Source of the DNA: Nonomuraea rubra
GTDB taxonomy: Bacteria; Actinomycetota; Actinomycetes; Streptosporangiales; Streptosporangiaceae
Length of the DNA: 64,000 nucleotides
Direction of reading: 5' to 3'
Assembly: GCF_014207985.1 (NCBI RefSeq)
Contig: NZ_JACHMI010000001.1
Location: forward strand, 186,001-250,000
Shown here: positions 32,622-40,644 of the stretch, in pieces
How the letters are laid out: every line of letters starts with the position of its first letter
Numbering within the stretch: position 1 is the first letter of the stretch
Translations under genes and position numbers: made by a program
The notes under the pieces: generated by a model
What the model saw: only the letters and a program-made list of their open reading frames with translations
The model's database searches: none
What the model was told of the DNA's origin: nothing

Positions 32622-32720
32622 TCAGAATTTCGCGGAGTCATTGATCCGGCGCGCTCCGCCTTTGGCTGCATCTGCAGCTGCGGGCCCGTTCCAGGCGGTT
32701 AGGATGGTGCTCGTCATCAT
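32622..32720 (-). CDS. 32-aa peptide gene upstream of the STAND ATPase
   Basis: A short open frame with a near-perfect ribosome site (AAGGAGAAGTA directly before ATG-ATG at 32720/32717). The peptide begins MMTSTILTAWNGPAAADAAK and ends RRINDSAKF: small-residue rich, with one Trp near the middle and a basic C-terminal third. It is co-directional with the ATPase, whose start is about 100 bases downstream, and is divergent from the FxsT gene. The C-terminus is not FxSxx, so it is not the usual FxsA precursor. It could be a different modified peptide, a trigger/antitoxin peptide, or an expression leader. Confidence 0.5.
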   Translation of the reverse strand: MMTSTILTAWNGPAAADAAKGGARRINDSAKF

Positions 32721-32790
32721 TACTTCTCCTTGCCTCTGCGGTCGCAAGCCATCCAAGGAAAACGTGAGTGGACGGGAGGCAGCACACGTG

Positions 32791-35313
32791 ATGGTTTCAG
32801 AGCCGTTCGCCGCAAATCGATCACCGCGTGATTTTCCGCCGGTGTGGAAAGTTCCCATGCGGAACAAGAACTTCACCGGGCGGGAGGACCTGCTCAACAG
32901 GCTGCGCACGGGCATCGGAGACAACGTCACGGCGGTGGTGCCGCACACCCTGCACGGCCTGGGCGGCAGCGGCAAGACGCAGCTGGCCATCGAGTACGCC
33001 TACCGCTTCCGCGACAGCTACGACGTCGTCTGGTGGGTCCCCGCCGACCAGCCGGGTCTGGTCCGCGCGACCCTGGCGCAGCTCGCGCCGCAGCTGGGCG
33101 TGCCCGACGCCATCACGGCCGGCATCGAGGACGCCGCCAACGCCGTGCTCGAAGCCCTGCGCAGGGGTGATCCGTACGCCCGCTGGCTGCTCATCTTCGA
33201 CAACGCCGACCAGCCGGAGGACTTCGCCGAGCTCATCCCGCCCGGCCCCGGCGACGTCCTGGTCACCTCGCGCAACCCCCGCTGGGCCGGCGTCTACGAG
33301 ACGATCGCCGTGGACGTCTTCCCGCGCAAGGAGAGCATGGAGTTCCTCGCCAAGCGCATGAGCTCGGTCACGATCGAGGAGTCCGACAAGCTGGCGGAGG
33401 CACTCGGCGACCTGCCGCTGGCGCTGGAACAGGCGGCCGCCCTCCAGGTCGAGACCGGCATGCCGGCGCAGGAGTACCTGCGACTGTTCGAACAGCAAGC
33501 CTCCAGCCTGCTGAAGGAGGGCAAGCCCCCGGAGTACCCCTGGTCGATGACGACGGCCTGGAGGCTGTCGGTCACCAAGCTGCGCGAGCACCTGCCGCAA
33601 GCCATGGAGCTGCTGCGCACCTGCGCGTTCTTCGGCCCTGAGCCCATCCCGCGTGACGCCTTCCGCCCGGTCAAGGGCCCGGTGCGGCGCGAGGTGGCCG
33701 ACCTGCTCGCCAATCCCATCCAGCTGAGCAAGGCCATCGCGACGCTGGCGCGCTACGCGCTGGTGCGCATCGACCCCGACGAACGCACGCTCCAGGTCCA
33801 CCGGTTGATCCAGGCGCTGCTGAGGGAGGAACTGCCCGCGCCGCTGCGGGACGAGATCCGCTCGGAAGTGCACTCTCTCATCGTCGAGGCGGCCCCCGTT
33901 GACTTCGACCATCCTGTGAACTGGCCGCGCTACCAGGCGCTGCTCGCCCACGTGGACCCGGCGGAGGTGGCGAAGAGCACCCGGCCGGACGTCCGGTCGT
34001 TCGCGCACGACATGCTGGGCGCCCTGGTGTCGTGGGGCGACTATCGCACCGCCGGCAGGTACGCCGACACGTTCGTGCACCAGTGGTCCCGGGACTCGGG
34101 GGCCGATGACCCCGACGTGCTGCGGGCCCAGCGCGTCAAGGGCGACATGCTGCGCGAGTTCGGCCGCTACACCGACGCGTACGAGCTGAACACGGCGACG
34201 CTGGCCACCATGCGCGAGGTCATGGGGGCCGACCACCGCGAGGTCCTGATCCTGCTCAACGGCATCGGCGCCGACCTGCGCGGGCGCGGCCGGTTCATCG
34301 AAGCCAGGGAGCACGACAAGGCTTCGGTGGAGCGGCACCGGGCGGTGCTCGGCTCCGACGACGTGCAGACGTTGCGGGCGATCGCCAACCTGGCGATCGA
34401 CTACGGCCTCACCAGCGACTACCGGGCCTCGCAGAGGCTGCTGGAGGAGGCATACCGCACGGCCCTGGCCAACAGGGGCCAGGTGAGCCGGGGCGCCTTC
34501 CTCAACCTGTGGGCCGGCCTGGCCCGGTCGGTCAGGCAGTGCGGCGACTACCACGAGGCATGCGACGTGGGTAGTGACGCGCTCGGCTACGGGCGGCAAC
34601 ATCTCGGCGCCGACCACCCGCGCGTGCTCCTCGTGCAGAGGGACCTGGCCATCGCCCAGCTCCGGGCAGGCGAGCGGGAGGAGGGCCTGGAGCTGGCACG
34701 GGACGTGCACGCGCGATACATGCGCATCTACGGCCTCAACCACCCGGGCACGCTGGCCGCGGCCGTCTGCCTGGCCAACTCGCTGCGCGCCAACGGCCTG
34801 GTGGAGGACGCCTACCTGCTCGCCAAGGACACCATGGAGCGCTGCGTCAGCGTCTACGGCTCCGAGCACCCGTACCACTTCGGTTGCATCGGCAACGTGG
34901 CGCTGCTGGAGCGGGTGCGGGGCGAGCCGGCGCGGGCGTACGAGCTGAACGAGCGGGCGCTGGCGGGGCTGGAGGAGAGGCTGGGGCGCGGCCACCACTA
35001 CGCGCTCACCGTCGCGGTCAACCTGGCCGGCGACCTCGCGGCGTTGGGCGAGCACGAGCAGGCCTGCCGGTTGGGCGAGGAGTCGCTGCAGCGGCTGCGC
35101 CGGCTCCTGGGAGAGCAACATCCAGCCTCGCTCGCCGCCGCCGCCAACCTGGCCGCCGACCTGTCCGCCGCCGGCCGGGGCGACGAGGCCAAGCGGCTGT
35201 TCGAGGAGACGATGCGGCGCTACGGGGAGACGCTCGGGCACGAGCACCCCGACGCGCTGGTGGCGGCCGAAGGACGCCACCTCGACCTCGACTTCGACCC
35301 GCCGCCGATCTAG
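32791..35313 (+). CDS. fxsT: FxsT: FxSxx-COOH system NB-ARC/tetratricopeptide protein
   Basis: An 840-residue regulatory ATPase of the family encoded beside FxsB radical-SAM maturases. It begins with the family signature FPPVWKVPMRNKNFTGREDL, then an NB-ARC module: Walker A LHGLGGSGKTQLAIEYAYRF (about 55), VVWWVPADQP, Walker B WLLIFDNADQPED (about 130), LGDLPLALEQAAA (GxP) and a winged helix (FFGPEPIPRDAFRP; VHRLIQALLREELP). Residues 400-830 are about ten TPR units of 42 residues (LGADHPRVLLVQRDLAIAQL and similar). GGGAGG is 9-12 bases before GTG 32788 / ATG 32791. Its usual partner fxsB is a pseudogene here. Confidence 0.88.
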   Translation: MVSEPFAANRSPRDFPPVWKVPMRNKNFTGREDLLNRLRTGIGDNVTAVVPHTLHGLGGSGKTQLAIEYAYRFRDSYDVVWWVPADQPGLVRATLAQLAPQLGVPDAITAGIEDAANAVLEALRRGDPYARWLLIFDNADQPEDFAELIPPGPGDVLVTSRNPRWAGVYETIAVDVFPRKESMEFLAKRMSSVTIEESDKLAEALGDLPLALEQAAALQVETGMPAQEYLRLFEQQASSLLKEGKPPEYPWSMTTAWRLSVTKLREHLPQAMELLRTCAFFGPEPIPRDAFRPVKGPVRREVADLLANPIQLSKAIATLARYALVRIDPDERTLQVHRLIQALLREELPAPLRDEIRSEVHSLIVEAAPVDFDHPVNWPRYQALLAHVDPAEVAKSTRPDVRSFAHDMLGALVSWGDYRTAGRYADTFVHQWSRDSGADDPDVLRAQRVKGDMLREFGRYTDAYELNTATLATMREVMGADHREVLILLNGIGADLRGRGRFIEAREHDKASVERHRAVLGSDDVQTLRAIANLAIDYGLTSDYRASQRLLEEAYRTALANRGQVSRGAFLNLWAGLARSVRQCGDYHEACDVGSDALGYGRQHLGADHPRVLLVQRDLAIAQLRAGEREEGLELARDVHARYMRIYGLNHPGTLAAAVCLANSLRANGLVEDAYLLAKDTMERCVSVYGSEHPYHFGCIGNVALLERVRGEPARAYELNERALAGLEERLGRGHHYALTVAVNLAGDLAALGEHEQACRLGEESLQRLRRLLGEQHPASLAAAANLAADLSAAGRGDEAKRLFEETMRRYGETLGHEHPDALVAAEGRHLDLDFDPPPI

Positions 35314-36124
35314 CCTCTCCCGCCGATCCGGCCGGTCAGCGGGGAGCGGCGGTCAGGAGCGCCACGTCGTCGGCCACGTGCCGCCGGATGTGCGTGATCA
35401 GCCGGTACGGGTCGCGGCAGTAGTCGGAGGGGTTGCGGAAGCCCGCGCCGGAGCGGTACCGGTGCGGGTAGAGGCCGCCGCCGCAGACGCGGGCGATCGC
35501 GCACGAGGAGCAGCGGGCCGGCAGCGCCTGCTCGCCGCTCTGCCGAGCCGCCACCGACGGCAGCAAGAGTGCCGTGTCGAACGAGTCGCGCAGCACGTGC
35601 AGCATGGTGACCCGTGCAGCGGCCTACCCGGACGTCGAGCTCGGCGAACAGCCGCAGAAAGGCCCCGGTGAGCAGCACCCCGTTGGTCTGCACCCGGACG
35701 GTCGCCGTGACTCCGCCGCCGCGCTCGGCCCGCAGCCGGTTCACCGCGTAGCGGGTGCGGTCGACGCCCGCGGGCAGCGGCTGGCCGCGGTGCAGGACGA
35801 TGTCGACGTCCCGCATGCCGTGCGCCGCCACCCCGACTCCAGCAGGCCGCCCGCGTCGAGGCCGGCCGGCCGTTCGAGCTCGCACCGGGCGTTGTTTCCC
35901 ACGCTGATCTGCTCCTGATGGCGAGATGCGAGCGCAGCGGTGGCTGAGGGCTCGGCGGCACGGGATGCCCGGGATCCGAGATCGGCAAACGCCCGCCACA
36001 TGGACAACGACCGGGCAGGAAACGGTCATGACTCTGGCCACCCCGTCGTGCCACGCTCCGGCAGATCCGCTTCCCCGCCACGGCCGGGAAGCCGGGCCCG
36101 CCCGAGCCGAGACAAGGAACCGAT
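35314..36124. other. Decayed region around the fxsB remnant
   Basis: About 800 bases with no intact gene. The fxsB remnant fills 35336-35902. Between 35903 and 36124 no frame shows a recognisable peptide precursor ending FxSxx in the position where fxsA would normally precede fxsB. The sequence close to the HTH gene (36080-36124) may hold its promoter; no clear elements were seen. Confidence 0.6.
35336..35902 (-). pseudogene. fxsB: FxsB-type radical SAM/SPASM peptide maturase, deleted remnant
   Basis: Three blocks of one enzyme survive in different frames. Block 1: GTG 35902 (after CAGGAG), residues ending LDAGGLLESGW, the family N-terminus. Block 2 (about 35816-35619): AAHGMRDVDIVLHRGQPLP and VRVQTNGVLLTGAFLRLF, the core TIM-barrel part. 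Block 3 (35605-35336): LHVLRDSFDTALLLPSVAAR, then the SPASM region CSSCAIARVCGGGLYPHRYR and YCRDPYRLITHIRRHV. The segment that should hold the CxxxCxxC iron-sulfur motif, between blocks 1 and 2, is gone, as is the middle of the barrel between 2 and 3. The enzyme cannot be active. Confidence 0.8.
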
Positions 36125-36421
36125 GTGAGCTTGGACTACCGCTGGCACCTGCGGAAGGTGATGGCCGTCCGCGGCCTGTACGCCACCACGGACCTGCGGC
36201 CCCTGCTCGCGGAGCGGGGGCTCCGGCTGTCGCAGAGCCAGGTCTACCGGCTGGTCGCCGAGCGGCCGGTACGGCTCAACCTGAGCGTGCTGATGGCCCT
36301 GCTGGACATCCTCGACTGCACGATGGAGGAGCTCATCGAGCCGGTACCGGCAGCCGGGCGCGGGCCGAGGGCCGAACGACCGGCGGGCGGGCGCGGGCCG
36401 AGCATCGAACGACCGGCTTGA
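36125..36421 (+). CDS. Cro/CI-type HTH regulator, 98 aa
   Basis: Small DNA-binding protein of the HTH_26 kind usually found beside actinobacterial integrase genes. The first 70 residues are the conserved domain: WHLRKVMAVRGLYATTDLRP, LLAERGLRLSQSQVYRLVAE and LSVLMALLDILDCTMEELIE. The remaining 25 residues (GRGPRAERPAGGRGPSIERP) come from a GC-rich repeat and probably replace the normal end. The start is GTG 36125; the ATG two bases earlier reads ATGTGA and cannot be used. No recombinase gene follows, so it is likely an orphan of a mobile cassette. Confidence 0.75.
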   Translation: MSLDYRWHLRKVMAVRGLYATTDLRPLLAERGLRLSQSQVYRLVAERPVRLNLSVLMALLDILDCTMEELIEPVPAAGRGPRAERPAGGRGPSIERPA

Positions 36422-36510
36422 GCGGCTCACGCCGGCCGAGCGCCGAACGACCGGCTTGAGCGGCTCACGCCGGCCGAGCGCCGAACGACCGGCCTGAGCG
36501 GGCCCACGCC
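36396..36510. repeat. 38-bp tandem repeat, three copies plus a diverged one upstream
   Basis: Units at 36396-36433, 36434-36471 and 36472-36510 share ggccgagcgccgaacgaccg followed by gcttgagcggctcacgcc. A diverged partial copy starts near 36364 inside the HTH gene. The array therefore overlaps the 3' end of that gene and runs into the terminator. Confidence 0.9.
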
Positions 36511-36520
36511 CGCTCAGGCC
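36491..36520. terminator. Perfect 13-bp terminator hairpin at the end of the repeat array
   Basis: The arms ggcctgagcgggc (36491-36503) and gcccgctcaggcc (36508-36520) are exactly complementary around a 4-base loop (ccac). It lies between the HTH gene and the convergent oxidoreductase. The left arm is made from the last 38-bp repeat unit. Confidence 0.8.
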
Positions 36521-36527
36521 GGGAGAC

Positions 36528-37495
36528 TCAAGGGATCAGCAGCGTCTTGCCGAGCGTGGCCCGCTTGGCGACCGCCGCGTGCGCGTCGGCGGCCCGCTCC
36601 AGCGGGAACGTCTGCCCGATCACCGGCCGCAGCCGCCCGGCCGCGCCCTCGGCCAGCGCCTGCACCGACAGCTCGTACGTGGCCTCCGGCGACGGGAAGG
36701 CCGCGCCCATCGGCACCACGGTGACGCCCCGCCCGGCCGCCTCCTCCTCGGGGACCGACGTCATCGACCCGCTCCCCGCCCCGAAGGCCATGAACCGCCC
36801 GCCCCGCCTGACCAGCTCGAACGCCGCCCGCCCGATGGCACCGCCCGCGGGATCGGCGGCCACGTCCACACCCGCACCACCGGTCGCCTCGCGTACCCGC
36901 TCGGTCCAGTACGGCTCGGTGTAGTTCACGCCCACCTCGGCGCCCCGGCTCAGCGCGAGGTCCAGCTTGGGCCCGGAGCTGGCGGCGGCGATCACCCGCG
37001 CGCCCGCCTGCCCGGCGAGCTGGATCAGCAGGCTGCTGACGCCGCTGGCGGCGGCCCCGATCAGCACCCACTCGCCGGCCGCTGGGCGAGCGCCCGCGTG
37101 ATGCCCAGCGCGGTGCGGCCGTCGTTCAGCAGGCCGGCCGCGTCGCGGAAGCCGAGCCCGTCCGGGATCGGGATCAGCAGGCCCGCGTCGACCACCACCT
37201 TCTCCGCGTAGCCGCCCGAGCCGCCGGTGGTGCCGGCCACCCGCCGCCCGACCAGCTCGGCGTTCACGCCGGGCCCCGCCGCCACGACGGTCCCGGCCAC
37301 GCCGTTGCCGGGCACGAACGGCAGCGCGGGCAGCCGCATGGGCGCCGAGCCCGACCGCACCTGCGTCTCCACGTACGTGATCCCGATCGCCGCCGTCTCG
37401 ATCAGCACCTGTCCCGCACCTGGCACGGGATCCGGCGTCTGCTCGATCCGCAGCACCTCGGGCCCGCCGAACTCCCTCAACCAGACAGCACGCAT
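36528..37495 (-). pseudogene. NADPH:quinone oxidoreductase (zinc-less MDR family), frameshifted
   Basis: A full-length medium-chain reductase of about 320 residues split by one indel. The first frame (ATG 37495, behind AAGGAG) gives MRAVWLREFGGPEVLRIEQT through GRTALGITRALAQRPA, then stops at about 37063. The second frame continues AGEWVLIGAAASGVSSLLIQ and LAGQAGARVIAAASSGPKLD, through ATGGAGVDVAADPAGGAIGR to the end KRATLGKTLLIP at 36528. The two halves join without loss if one base is added or removed near 37070-37090 (gctgggcgagcgcccgc). It may be a real pseudogene or a sequencing error in a GC-rich stretch. Confidence 0.8.
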
Positions 37496-37610
37496 TCTTG
37501 GACTCCTTCAAACCCTCGGGCAGAAAATGGACAACGAATGGCCTGGGAAGCGATCAGCCGGACCACCCAGAATCACCGGGTTGGCTACAGGTGAGGAAGG
37601 CTGATCGACC

Positions 37611-38567
37611 ATGAGTGAACGCCTGCGCGTCGCCGTGCTGGCGGGCGGGCCGTCTCCCGAGCACGAGGTCTCGCTGCAGTCGGCGCAGGCGGTGCTCGAC
37701 ACGCTGCCGAAGGACCGGTACGACGCGATCCCGGTCATCATCGACCGGCACGGCAGATGGCCTTTGGACCTGCGCCGCGGCGTCGCGGACGTGGTCTTCC
37801 CCGTCATGCACGGCCCGTACGGCGAGGACGGCGTCATCCAGGGCCACCTGGAGACGCTGGGCCTGCCGTACGTGGGCTGCGGCGTCCTGGCCTCGGCCGT
37901 GGCGATGGACAAGAGCGCCATGCGGCGCGCGTTCCTCGCGGAGGACATCCCGGTCACGCCGCACGTCTGGTTCACCGAGCACGACTGGCGGACCACGACC
38001 GACCCGTGGAGCCTGGTGAAGCCGCTCGCCTGGCCGATGTACGTCAAACCGGCGAACATGGGCTCATCCATCGGCATCTCCCGCGTCACCTCCATGGAGG
38101 AGCTGCGGGCCGGGGTCGAGCTGGCCTTCACCTATGACCGGGTGGTCGTCGTCGAGCAGGGCGTCCAGGCACGCGAGCTGATCTGCGGCGTGCTCGGCGA
38201 CCATGACACCCCCGAGGCCTCGGTGACCGGTGAGCTCCACGTCCACGGCGACTGGCTCGACTACGAGGCCAAATATCTCAGCCACTCGGAGATCGCCACT
38301 ATTCCCGCCTCGCTGCCCGCCCGGGTGTCCGAGGAGGTGCGCGAGCTGTCCCTGCGCGCCTTCCGCGCGGTCGGCGGGTACGGGCTGTCCAGGGTGGACT
38401 TCCTCTACGAGGAGGGGACCGGCAGCCTGTACGTGCTGGAGATCAACACCATGCCCGGCTTCACTCCTCGATCCGTCTACGCCAGGGCCTGGGAGGCCAG
38501 CGGGGTCCCGTATCCGGACCTGCTTGGCCGCCTCATCGACCTGGCGCTCGCCAGGAGCTCCTCATGA
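37611..38567 (+). CDS. ddl: D-alanine--D-alanine ligase
   Basis: Makes the D-Ala-D-Ala dipeptide for peptidoglycan; ATP-grasp enzyme, 318 residues, cytoplasmic. Motifs: VLAGGPSPEHEVSLQSAQ (N-terminal domain), FPVMHGPYGEDGVIQGHLE, VKPANMGSSIGISRV (ATP loop), LDYEAKYLSHSEI (omega loop with the KY pair typical of D-Ala-D-Ala rather than D-Ala-D-Lac specificity), and the metal-binding end VLEINTMPGFTPRSVYA. The stop overlaps the start of murF (ATGA at 38564-38567), so the pair is translationally coupled. The usual dcw cell-division genes are not nearby, suggesting an additional copy. Confidence 0.92.
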   Translation: MSERLRVAVLAGGPSPEHEVSLQSAQAVLDTLPKDRYDAIPVIIDRHGRWPLDLRRGVADVVFPVMHGPYGEDGVIQGHLETLGLPYVGCGVLASAVAMDKSAMRRAFLAEDIPVTPHVWFTEHDWRTTTDPWSLVKPLAWPMYVKPANMGSSIGISRVTSMEELRAGVELAFTYDRVVVVEQGVQARELICGVLGDHDTPEASVTGELHVHGDWLDYEAKYLSHSEIATIPASLPARVSEEVRELSLRAFRAVGGYGLSRVDFLYEEGTGSLYVLEINTMPGFTPRSVYARAWEASGVPYPDLLGRLIDLALARSSS

Positions 38568-39937
38568 TCCCGATGACGCTGGCCGAGATCGCCCAGGTGC
38601 TGGGCGCCGGCCTGCACGACGTGCCGGACCCGGACGCGCTGGTGACGGCGCCGTCGGCCGTCGACTCGCGCGAGGTGGTGCCCGGCGGCCTGTTCGCCGC
38701 CACCCCCGGCGCCCGCGTGGACGGCCACGACTACGCGGGCACGGCCGTGGCAGCAGGTGCGGTCGCCGTGCTGGCCGCCCGCCCCGTCGGGGTGCCCGCG
38801 ATCGTGGTGGAGGACGTGCAGTCGGCGCTCGGCGTGCTCGCCCGGCACGTGCTCGGCCGGCTCGACCCGACCGTGATCGCCCTGACCGGTTCCGTGGGCA
38901 AGACCACCACCAAGGACCTGCTCGCCCAGGTGCTCGAACCGCACGGGCCGACGGTCGCCACCGACCGCTCGTTCAACAACGAGCTCGGGCTGCCGCTCAC
39001 CGTGCTGCGCGCCGACGCCGGCACCCGGTACCTGGTGCTGGAGATGGGCGCGGGCAGGAAGGGCGACCTGACGTACCTGACCGGGATCGCGCCGCCGGAC
39101 CTGAGCCTGGTGCTCAACGTCGGCGCCGCGCACGTCTCGCGCATGGGCGGCGGGCTGGCGGACGTGGCCGAGGCGAAGGGCGAGCTGGTCGAGGCACTCC
39201 AGCCGGACGGGTACGCGCTGCTCAACGCCGACGACCCGTACGTGGCGGGCATGGTGCCGCGCACCAGGGCCAGGGTCGTGCTGTACGGACGGTCGCCGGG
39301 CGCCGCCGTACGGGCCGAGAAGGTGACGCTGGACGGGGCGGGCAGGGCCGCGTTCGACCTGATCATGCCCTCGGGCCGGGCCAGGGTGGAGCTCGGCCTG
39401 GTCGGCGCGCACCAGGTGGCCAACGCGCTGGGCGCCGCCGCGGTGGCCGTCACGCTCGGGCTGCCCGCCGACCGGATCGCCGCCGGGCTGAGCGCGGCCA
39501 CGCGCCGCTCGCCGGGCCGCTTCGAGATCACCGAACGGCCCGACGGCGTCACGGTCATCGACGACGCCTACAACGCCAACCCGGAGTCGATGCGGGCCGG
39601 GCTGCACGCGTTCAAGGCGATGGCGGGTGGCCGCCGCACGATCGCGGTCCTCGGCGGGATGGGGCAGCAGGCCGACGCCTCGCAAGCCCGGCACGCCCAG
39701 GTGGGGCGGCTGGTGGCCCAGCTCGGCATCGACGTGCTGATCACCGTGGGAGGCGAGGACATGCCGGCCATGGCACGGGAGGCGGAGCTGTCCGGCCTGG
39801 GCACCGCCGTCCACCGGAGCGAGGACGTGACGGAAGCGATCACCCTGCTCAAGGAGCTGATCGAGCCCGGGGACGTGGTGTTCGTCAAGGCGTCCAGCGA
39901 GTACGGGCTGGGTGCCTGCGCCCGCGCCCTGCGCTGA
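38564..39937 (+). CDS. murF: UDP-N-acetylmuramoyl-tripeptide--D-alanyl-D-alanine ligase
   Basis: Adds the dipeptide made by Ddl to UDP-MurNAc-tripeptide; Mur ligase, 457 residues. N-terminal domain: VDSREVVPGGLFAATPG (about 31-47). Central ATPase: VIALTGSVGKTTTKDLLAQV (P-loop, about 106-125), LVLEMGAGRKGDLTYL (metal Glu), LVLNVGAAHVSRMGG (His), and LLNADDPYVAGM. C-terminal domain: VIDDAYNANPESMRAGLHAF. Directly coupled to ddl. Isolated ddl-murF pairs occur as second copies in some actinomycetes, sometimes near glycopeptide-resistance genes (knowledge); no van genes are seen here. Confidence 0.93.
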   Translation: MIPMTLAEIAQVLGAGLHDVPDPDALVTAPSAVDSREVVPGGLFAATPGARVDGHDYAGTAVAAGAVAVLAARPVGVPAIVVEDVQSALGVLARHVLGRLDPTVIALTGSVGKTTTKDLLAQVLEPHGPTVATDRSFNNELGLPLTVLRADAGTRYLVLEMGAGRKGDLTYLTGIAPPDLSLVLNVGAAHVSRMGGGLADVAEAKGELVEALQPDGYALLNADDPYVAGMVPRTRARVVLYGRSPGAAVRAEKVTLDGAGRAAFDLIMPSGRARVELGLVGAHQVANALGAAAVAVTLGLPADRIAAGLSAATRRSPGRFEITERPDGVTVIDDAYNANPESMRAGLHAFKAMAGGRRTIAVLGGMGQQADASQARHAQVGRLVAQLGIDVLITVGGEDMPAMAREAELSGLGTAVHRSEDVTEAITLLKELIEPGDVVFVKASSEYGLGACARALR

Positions 39938-39938
39938 C

Positions 39939-40634
39939 CTACGACTCCCCGAGGGCGAACCCGGCTGCGGCCTCCGCGTGCAGCCGGGCGCTCGGCAGCA
40001 CCGGGACCACCGTGTCCTTGTCGCTGATCAGCAGCTCGATCTCGGTGCAGCCGAGTATCACCCCTTCGGCCCCCTCGGCCGCCAGCTCGGCGACGATCTC
40101 CACGTACGCCTCCTTCGAGGACGGCCGGAGCAGCCCGCGCACCAGCTCCTCGAAGATCACCCGGTGCACCAGCTCGCGCCGTTCGCGCCCGGGCACGACC
40201 ACCTCGAAGCCGTACGCGGCCAGCCGGTCCCTGATGAACGGCTCCTCCATCGTGAACCGGGTGCCCAGCAGCCCGACCTTGCGCCACCCCCTGGAGACGA
40301 CCTCCGCGCCCACGGCGTCGGCGATGTGCAGCACGGGCACGCCGGTGCCGCGCGCCACCTCGTCGGACACCCGGTTGAAGGTGTTGCTGCAGATGAGCAG
40401 CAGCTCGGCGCCCATGCGCTCCAGCTTGCCGCCCGCGTCGGCCAGCATCGTCCCCACCTCGTCCCAGCGGTCGGCGAAGATGAGGTCCTCGACGGTGGTG
40501 TAGTCGACTGACCAGATCAGGCTGTTGGCGGAGTGGCTGCCGCCGAGCCGTTCGCGTACCCGCTGGTTGATGATCTGGTAGTAGATGATCGTTGATTCCC
40601 AGCTCAGTCCGCCGATCAGCCCGATAGTGCGCAT
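39939..40634 (-). CDS. Aspartate/glutamate racemase-family protein
   Basis: Cofactor-independent amino-acid racemase family, 231 residues. The start MRTIGLIGGLSWESTIIYYQ (with IN next) is typical of the aspartate racemase branch. The two catalytic cysteines are in LLLICSNTFNRV (about 80) and GVILGCTEIELLI (about 195). The sequence CSNTFN differs from the usual CNTxH at this site (Cys-Ser-Asn with Asn in place of His), which may affect specificity. It is convergent with murF, only 1 base apart. A role in supplying a D-amino acid to the wall is possible but rests on position only. Confidence 0.85.
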   Translation of the reverse strand: MRTIGLIGGLSWESTIIYYQIINQRVRERLGGSHSANSLIWSVDYTTVEDLIFADRWDEVGTMLADAGGKLERMGAELLLICSNTFNRVSDEVARGTGVPVLHIADAVGAEVVSRGWRKVGLLGTRFTMEEPFIRDRLAAYGFEVVVPGRERRELVHRVIFEELVRGLLRPSSKEAYVEIVAELAAEGAEGVILGCTEIELLISDKDTVVPVLPSARLHAEAAAGFALGES

Positions 40635-40644
40635 GGGGGGCAGG

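Noticed and set aside
32622..32720. The 32-aa peptide as FxsA
   Set aside because: The C-terminus lacks FxSxx and the gene is divergent from fxsT rather than upstream of fxsB.
38477..39814. Minus-strand frame opposite murF
   Set aside because: No motifs and Gly/His/Arg-rich composition; murF on the plus strand has complete Mur ligase signatures.
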